From the NCBI GenBank assembly GCA_019459485.1, contig JAIBEZ010000099.1, forward strand, positions 1 through 64,000: DNA of 64,000 nucleotides, given 5' to 3'. Source of the DNA: Prolixibacteraceae bacterium. Lineage in GTDB: Bacteria > Bacteroidota > Bacteroidia > Bacteroidales > Prolixibacteraceae. The notes under the pieces were generated by a model. It worked only from the letters and a program-made list of their open reading frames with translations. It had not been told where the DNA came from and did no database searches. Shown in pieces: positions 60,039-64,000 of the stretch (its first letter is position 1; each line of letters opens with the position of its first letter). The translations under genes and the position numbers were made by a program.

Positions 60039-60172
60039 AGAAGCCCCATCCCCAACCCTTCCCCGAAGGGAGAAGAGCATTGTGGATTAGGAAGATTAGT
60101 GATTATTTGAAAGTAAAAATATACGAATGCCAATTCTTTCGCCCCTCCTTCGGAGGGGTTGGGGTAGGCTTC
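60039..60172. repeat. Family B repeat pair between DUF1080 and dgt
   Basis: AAGCCCCATCCCCAACCC begins right after the DUF1080 stop. GGTTGGGGTAGGCTTC (60157-60172) is an inverted arm whose end meets the dgt stop codon. A CCCCTCCttCGGAGGGG hairpin (60142-60158) lies between. The arms may let the transcripts of both genes form a terminator. Confidence 0.75.
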
Positions 60173-61509
60173 TAAATTCCCGGAATATTGATTCCCTTAA
60201 TTTTCCGGTATAAATCCAAAGCATACAAATCGGTCATTCCTGAAACAAAATCGACGACAGACTGCACCTTTTCGTAGGTTGACTCATGATTTCCGCCATA
60301 CTGATCGGGCATCAACTGAATTAGTTTTTTTGAAAATCCTTCCTTTGGATTCAGAATGGCTTCAACAAATACTTCGAGCAATGTGCCAATAATCTGGTAA
60401 CCTGAAATCTCGATTTCAACCACAGAGCGGTCGTTGTAAATATTTTGGATACTGACATCTTTGATAATTTTTATTGCTTCCAGCGATGTCGGATGAACAT
60501 GATCAATCAATGCTTTTTGAAAATTTCCTGATAAAATTTCTTCCTGCTTTTCCCAGAAAACCTCCACACATTGTTTTACCAGTTTTCCGATCACACTTGC
60601 ACGTAAATAGGCAATTTGCTCGTTCGGGTCTGATACCAGGCCGAGCGTTTCGTTCATTCGCACAATTTGTTTTTGCTCGGTTTGAGGATCGAAAAATTTC
60701 ATCAGCAGCGACCGGGTTTGGTCAAACGAATGAATTTTCAATTTATGGGCATCTTCCAGATCCATCAACTGATAGCAAATGTCGTCCGCCGCTTCAACCA
60801 GAAAAACCAGCGGATGCCTGATGTATTTTGAAGGATTTTCAGACAATTGCAACAATCCCAGTTCGTTGGCAATACGTTCGTAAATAGCTTTTTCGGACTG
60901 AAAAAAGCCGAACTTGGGTTTTTCCGTCAGCATCGATTCGAACGGATATTTTACAATGGACGCCAAAGTGGTGTAAGTCAATGCAAACCCGCCTTCGCGG
61001 CGACCATTAAACTGATGGCTCAGCAAGCGGAAGGCGTTGGCATTTCCGTCGAACTGGGTAAAATCCCGCCATTCTGCTTCCGAAAGTTCGGCACGAAGTC
61101 GCGGTTCGTCGCTTTTTTTGAAGAATTGCGCAATCGTATCTTCTCCTGAATGTCCGAATGGAGGATTGCCCATGTCGTGCGCCAGACAAGCCGCAGAAAC
61201 CACCGAGCCGATTTCCTGAAACAAAGGATTTTCGGGAAGTTGATTTTCGCGTTCAGCTTTTTCGACGAACATTGTGCCAAGTGAGCGGCCAACGCTGGCA
61301 ACTTCGAGGCTGTGGGTGAGCCGGTTGTGCACAAAAACACTTCCGGGAAGCGGAAAAACCTGTGTCTTATTTTGCATCCTGCGAAAAGGCGATGAAAATA
61401 TTATCCGGTCGTAATCGCGCTGAAATTGAGTGCGGCTGTGTTTATTGTCGTTTGTTACAAGTTCTTCCTGCCCCAGCCGGGTGGTCGATATAATTTGATT
61501 CCAATTCAT
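60172..61509 (-). CDS. dgt: Deoxyguanosinetriphosphate triphosphohydrolase (dGTPase)
   Basis: This 445-residue HD-domain protein turns dGTP into deoxyguanosine and triphosphate. HD motifs are seen: RLTHSLEVASVGRSLG, CLAHDMGNPPFGHSGE (the His-Asp metal pair) and EAADDICYQLMDLEDAHK. The ATG at 61509 starts the conserved MNWNQIISTTRLG block; an upstream TTG frame is not used. The stop is directly followed by a family B repeat. Confidence 0.95.
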   Translation of the reverse strand: MNWNQIISTTRLGQEELVTNDNKHSRTQFQRDYDRIIFSSPFRRMQNKTQVFPLPGSVFVHNRLTHSLEVASVGRSLGTMFVEKAERENQLPENPLFQEIGSVVSAACLAHDMGNPPFGHSGEDTIAQFFKKSDEPRLRAELSEAEWRDFTQFDGNANAFRLLSHQFNGRREGGFALTYTTLASIVKYPFESMLTEKPKFGFFQSEKAIYERIANELGLLQLSENPSKYIRHPLVFLVEAADDICYQLMDLEDAHKLKIHSFDQTRSLLMKFFDPQTEQKQIVRMNETLGLVSDPNEQIAYLRASVIGKLVKQCVEVFWEKQEEILSGNFQKALIDHVHPTSLEAIKIIKDVSIQNIYNDRSVVEIEISGYQIIGTLLEVFVEAILNPKEGFSKKLIQLMPDQYGGNHESTYEKVQSVVDFVSGMTDLYALDLYRKIKGINIPGI

Positions 61510-61607
61510 TTGGGATTTGTTTATTTTAAATGGAGACAATGCTGAATGTAAATATTAAAACGCTAGGATAAAAAGTGTTCGATATAATAGTATTGCCACA
61601 GTCTGTT

Positions 61608-61883
61608 TTATCTGAACAAATCTGAATGAGTTCCGGTAGCAATCAGGGAAATAGTTTTTTCGAAGTCATTTTTGGTCCAGATTAATAGCCAATCCGTTTT
61701 AATATGACACTCCTGATGTCCGTTTAAATTTCCTGACAAAGGATGTGGTTTGTGTTTTGAAGGAACGGTTCCGGTTTCAGAAAGCAAGACAATGAGTTCA
61801 TCCAAAAGAATTATATTATATTTTCTCTTGATACATCGTTTATAATCCTTTGAGAATTGATTCGTTGCTATTATCTCGTACAT
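61608..61883 (-). CDS. YafQ-type (RelE superfamily) mRNA interferase toxin
   Basis: This 91-residue protein fits YafQ: NQFSKDYKRCIKRKYNI, then HPLSGNLNGHQECHIKTDWLLIWTKNDFEKTISLIATGTHSDLF. The key His residues and the HPLSGN and ECHI blocks are present. Members cut mRNA at the ribosome. Its partner antitoxin gene lies three bases upstream. Confidence 0.92.
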   Translation of the reverse strand: MYEIIATNQFSKDYKRCIKRKYNIILLDELIVLLSETGTVPSKHKPHPLSGNLNGHQECHIKTDWLLIWTKNDFEKTISLIATGTHSDLFR

Positions 61884-61886
61884 GTC

Positions 61887-62081
61887 TTATTCCTTGAGCT
61901 TTGATAGAAGGTCGTGTACATTTTTTACCCTTATAACTTTGCCAGTCTTGGCTTCGTTCATTGATCTGATCAACGAAGGTGAAGGTGTCTTTTCAGTGAT
62001 AGTAACGTAATCTTGGGTTCGTAAAAATTCAAGAAGCAATTCACCTTCTTTTGTTTTTTCATTGATAACAACAGTTGTCAT
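61887..62081 (-). CDS. Antitoxin of the YafQ-type module
   Basis: This 64-residue protein lies upstream of the YafQ-type gene with a 3-base gap. It has a short N-terminal segment (TTVVINEKTKEGELLLEFLRT) and a C-terminal acidic/basic tail (SMNEAKTGKVIRVKNVHDLLSKLKE) that should wrap the toxin. The family is not firmly known; the neighbour gives the role. Confidence 0.8.
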   Translation of the reverse strand: MTTVVINEKTKEGELLLEFLRTQDYVTITEKTPSPSLIRSMNEAKTGKVIRVKNVHDLLSKLKE

Positions 62082-62148
62082 ATATTTTTATTTTGCACGA
62101 AGTTATAAAATCAAAAGTTAACCTCAAAAAATGGCCTTCCGAAGTGGC

Positions 62149-62859
62149 CTAAAAAGTTTGTGTGCGGTAGTTGTTCATTTCCCTGTCTGCTTTTTTTGAG
62201 TTCGGATAACATTTTTCCAGCAACGACCAGAATTTCGCTCCATGATTTTTCTCTACAGTGTGGGCCAGTTCATGCAACAGCACATAATCGATCAAATGTT
62301 CAGGTACCCGCATCAAATGTAAGTTTAAATTGATGTTGTTGGCAAACGAACAGCTTCCCCAGCGTGTTTTTGTATTTTTTATACTCACATCCTGATATTT
62401 AAATCCATGTTTCTCAGCCAGTTCTTTTAATCGTTTCGGGAGATAAACTTTTGCTTCCCAACGCATTACATCAATCAGTGTCTTTTTTATAAAGTCCTGA
62501 ACTTTCGGCTGTTCGTGGTTTACTTTTTCAGGAATAAAAATTTGAATAACCCCGTTGCCTACCCGATTGTAAACCCGGTCGGTATTTCCTTTTGTGATGG
62601 CCAGTTGGTGAAACCTGGTTTTAAAACAGCTTTCAGGAGCAAACAAAGTTAAACCAGCTTGCATTTTTGTTTGTTGTTTAATCAGCCAATCCGTTTTTGA
62701 TTCAACGAAGCGGATGGCATCACGGTACAGCGCATCTGGAGGCATTGAAACGACAATTTCACCATCAGATTTTACGCTCAGGCGGATTCTTCGGGAGCGT
62801 TCATTAATTGTGAACGAAACTGATCCAACTTGTTCAATATTTATGTATTTTGTTGTCAT
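62149..62859 (-). CDS. YgjP/WLM-type zinc metallopeptidase (DUF45)
   Basis: This 236-residue protein has the zinc motif HELAH in YVLLHELAHTVEKNHGAKFW, with a third ligand His 8 residues later in NHG. Preceding it, KTRWGSCSFANNINLNLHLMRVP is the family's WGSC block. It is likely a cytoplasmic peptidase; no substrate is known. It is divergent from the next gene. Confidence 0.9.
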   Translation of the reverse strand: MTTKYINIEQVGSVSFTINERSRRIRLSVKSDGEIVVSMPPDALYRDAIRFVESKTDWLIKQQTKMQAGLTLFAPESCFKTRFHQLAITKGNTDRVYNRVGNGVIQIFIPEKVNHEQPKVQDFIKKTLIDVMRWEAKVYLPKRLKELAEKHGFKYQDVSIKNTKTRWGSCSFANNINLNLHLMRVPEHLIDYVLLHELAHTVEKNHGAKFWSLLEKCYPNSKKADREMNNYRTQTF

Positions 62860-62912
62860 TAAATCAAAGTGAATATTTTGCTAAAGTAATCAAACCAAAA
62901 AAACTAACTTAT

Positions 62913-63620
62913 ATGGAACAGAACAAACAATTTGAAGTTTTTGGAACCTTAACAAAAACTGAAACAGTTTTTACAATCGACCAAAAAATCATTCCCGACA
63001 CTTTGGTTTTTGAAGCGCTGAAACCATTCCCCGGTTACTATTCTGATTCTCCAACCGGAGGAGCGAAACCAGTTTATATGTATCTGGCGCTGGAAGAGCA
63101 ATATGAGCTGGAAGATATTTTACGTGCATCGCAAAGGGTTCAACTTGAGTTTGATATTAGTTTCGATGCAGGGAAAGGATTTCTTCAGATTTTTGATACA
63201 AAATACAACATTATGCGTGTCAGGCATCTAAAAGATTACAACTTGCTTGAAAAGCTTCAGCGATCGTTCACTGAAAATGGTATTCGTTTTTTGATGAAGT
63301 CGAAAAAATACAAAGACGAATTGGTGAGAATAAGGATCATCAAATTTTTCTCACTCGAAGAAATTGGTGAAAAGATATACCTCGATAAGCGGGAAAAAAA
63401 ACATGCCTACATTGAAATTCCGAGATATTTGAAATGGGAAGAATTTGAGGCCATCAACAATAAAGTGAAATACAATTGGGTGGAAAGTAAATTTGATGCT
63501 GCAAAGGCTTCGTTTTATTACGAGGGCAAATTACATGAGGTTGTCCGAATTTATTCCGACAAAATCGGACCGGAATACCTTCAGGAATTGAGAAAGTTGT
63601 ATCTGGAGAAAATGAAATAA
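62913..63620 (+). CDS. Uncharacterised 235-residue protein
   Basis: This soluble protein (start EQNKQFEVFGTLTKTETVF) has a run of beta strands and helices but no domain I know. The middle has YELEDILRASQRVQLEFDISFDAGKGFLQIFDTKYNI, and the C-terminal third KKHAYIEIPRYLKWEEFEAINNKVKYNWV. The ATG at 62913 is the natural start; upstream in-frame residues overlap the divergent peptidase gene. It lies 8 bases before the fucosidase gene, but no functional link is evident. Confidence 0.65.
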   Translation: MEQNKQFEVFGTLTKTETVFTIDQKIIPDTLVFEALKPFPGYYSDSPTGGAKPVYMYLALEEQYELEDILRASQRVQLEFDISFDAGKGFLQIFDTKYNIMRVRHLKDYNLLEKLQRSFTENGIRFLMKSKKYKDELVRIRIIKFFSLEEIGEKIYLDKREKKHAYIEIPRYLKWEEFEAINNKVKYNWVESKFDAAKASFYYEGKLHEVVRIYSDKIGPEYLQELRKLYLEKMK

Positions 63621-63628
63621 CCTGGCAG

Positions 63629-64000
63629 ATGAACAAAATAGTAATGATTGCCTTACTGTTTGCGCTATTCCTTCAGGAAGCGAAATCGCAGCAAAAACTT
63701 TTCAAAGAAACAGAAGAACAGAAAAAGGAACGGATGGCCTGGTGGACGAACGATCGGTTCGGAATGTTTATTCACTGGGGATTGTATGCCCTCCCTGCCC
63801 GCCACGAATGGGTGAAAAATCAGGAACGTATTACCGACGAAAATTACCAGAAGTACTTCGATAATTTTAATCCTGATTTGTATAATCCGCGCGAATGGGC
63901 TAAAATGGCCAAAGCTGCCGGTATGAAATATGCCGTGATAACCACCAAACACCATGAAGGTTTCTGTTTGTTCGATTCGAAATTCACCGATTACAAATCA
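63629..64000 (+). CDS. GH29 alpha-L-fucosidase, 5' part
   Basis: The first 124 residues of an exported enzyme are in the window; the rest is beyond 64000. A signal peptide (~1-19, ending EAKSQ) is followed by the GH29 N-terminal barrel: WWTNDRFGMFIHWGLYALPARHEWV, FNPDLYNPREWAKMAKAAGMKYAVITTKHHEGFCLFDSKFTDY. These are strands 1-3 of the TIM barrel; the catalytic Asp lies later. It should release alpha-L-fucose from glycans. It starts 8 bases after the preceding gene. Confidence 0.92.
   Translation, partial: MNKIVMIALLFALFLQEAKSQQKLFKETEEQKKERMAWWTNDRFGMFIHWGLYALPARHEWVKNQERITDENYQKYFDNFNPDLYNPREWAKMAKAAGMKYAVITTKHHEGFCLFDSKFTDYKS

Overview
The window is a chromosomal segment of a Bacteroidota bacterium. 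The evidence is a SusC/SusD pair inside a polysaccharide utilisation locus (PUL), a giant hybrid two-component regulator, DUF4249 and carboxypeptidase-regulatory-domain proteins, promoters of the TAnnTTTG type, few Shine-Dalgarno sequences, and many small palindromic repeats. A free-living relative of the Marinilabiliales/Prolixibacteraceae is a plausible guess, but gene content alone does not settle it. The window opens in the 3' end of a 5S rRNA gene, so an rRNA operon lies just to the left. It closes inside a GH29 alpha-L-fucosidase gene.

Layout. (1) 0.3-11.4 kb: an outer-membrane barrel protein, then a stress and osmolyte group. This group holds a fused trehalose-6-phosphate synthase/phosphatase, an MscS-type channel, a HigBA-like toxin-antitoxin pair, a GH15 enzyme that may be a trehalase, a cold-shock-domain protein, alkaline phosphatase, a bile-acid/sodium symporter family protein and an acyltransferase. 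(2) 12.3-30.6 kb: a nearly complete arabinan PUL on the minus strand. In transcription order it has GH127, an HTCS regulator, a small secreted peptide, a tandem-domain surface lipoprotein, SusC, SusD, GH43, GH51 and GH43. The SusCD system and lipoprotein should bind and import arabinan fragments. The two GH43 enzymes should cut the alpha-1,5 backbone, and GH51 and GH127 should release alpha- and beta-linked arabinofuranose. The HTCS should sense the oligosaccharide and turn the locus on. (3) 31-41 kb: MntP, the AlkC-type DNA glycosylase, a TonB receptor/DUF4249/OMP trio, and two K+/H+ or Na+/H+ antiporters facing each other. (4) 41-50.8 kb: the GTPases Der and Era, a ParE-type toxin pair, uncharacterised genes, a repeat-rich gap, a small DUF4287/DUF1801 group with a truncated remnant, an ECF sigma factor with a membrane partner, and an RsuA/RluB-type pseudouridine synthase. 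(5) 51-64 kb: a serine hydrolase convergent with SufS, a MarR-like regulator with a clear paired operator, two Rnk/GreA-C-domain paralogues with duplicated leaders, a MutT-type Nudix enzyme, a decayed DUF5808-like gene, a DUF1080 protein, dGTPase, a YafQ-type toxin pair, a zinc metallopeptidase, and the start of GH29.

Most genes are ordinary. The more unusual material is in the gaps and small features. There is a 21-bp heptad-encoding tandem repeat, a palindromic element with perfect 15-bp terminal repeats, and a composite inverted-repeat element next to GH127. A short repeat sits directly after stop codons at three loci. The two rnk-like genes carry duplicated leaders with tiny ORFs. One pseudogene shows two clear lesions, and the PUL has a two-copy lectin-like lipoprotein placed before susC. 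No CRISPR array, insertion sequence, prophage or tRNA was found.
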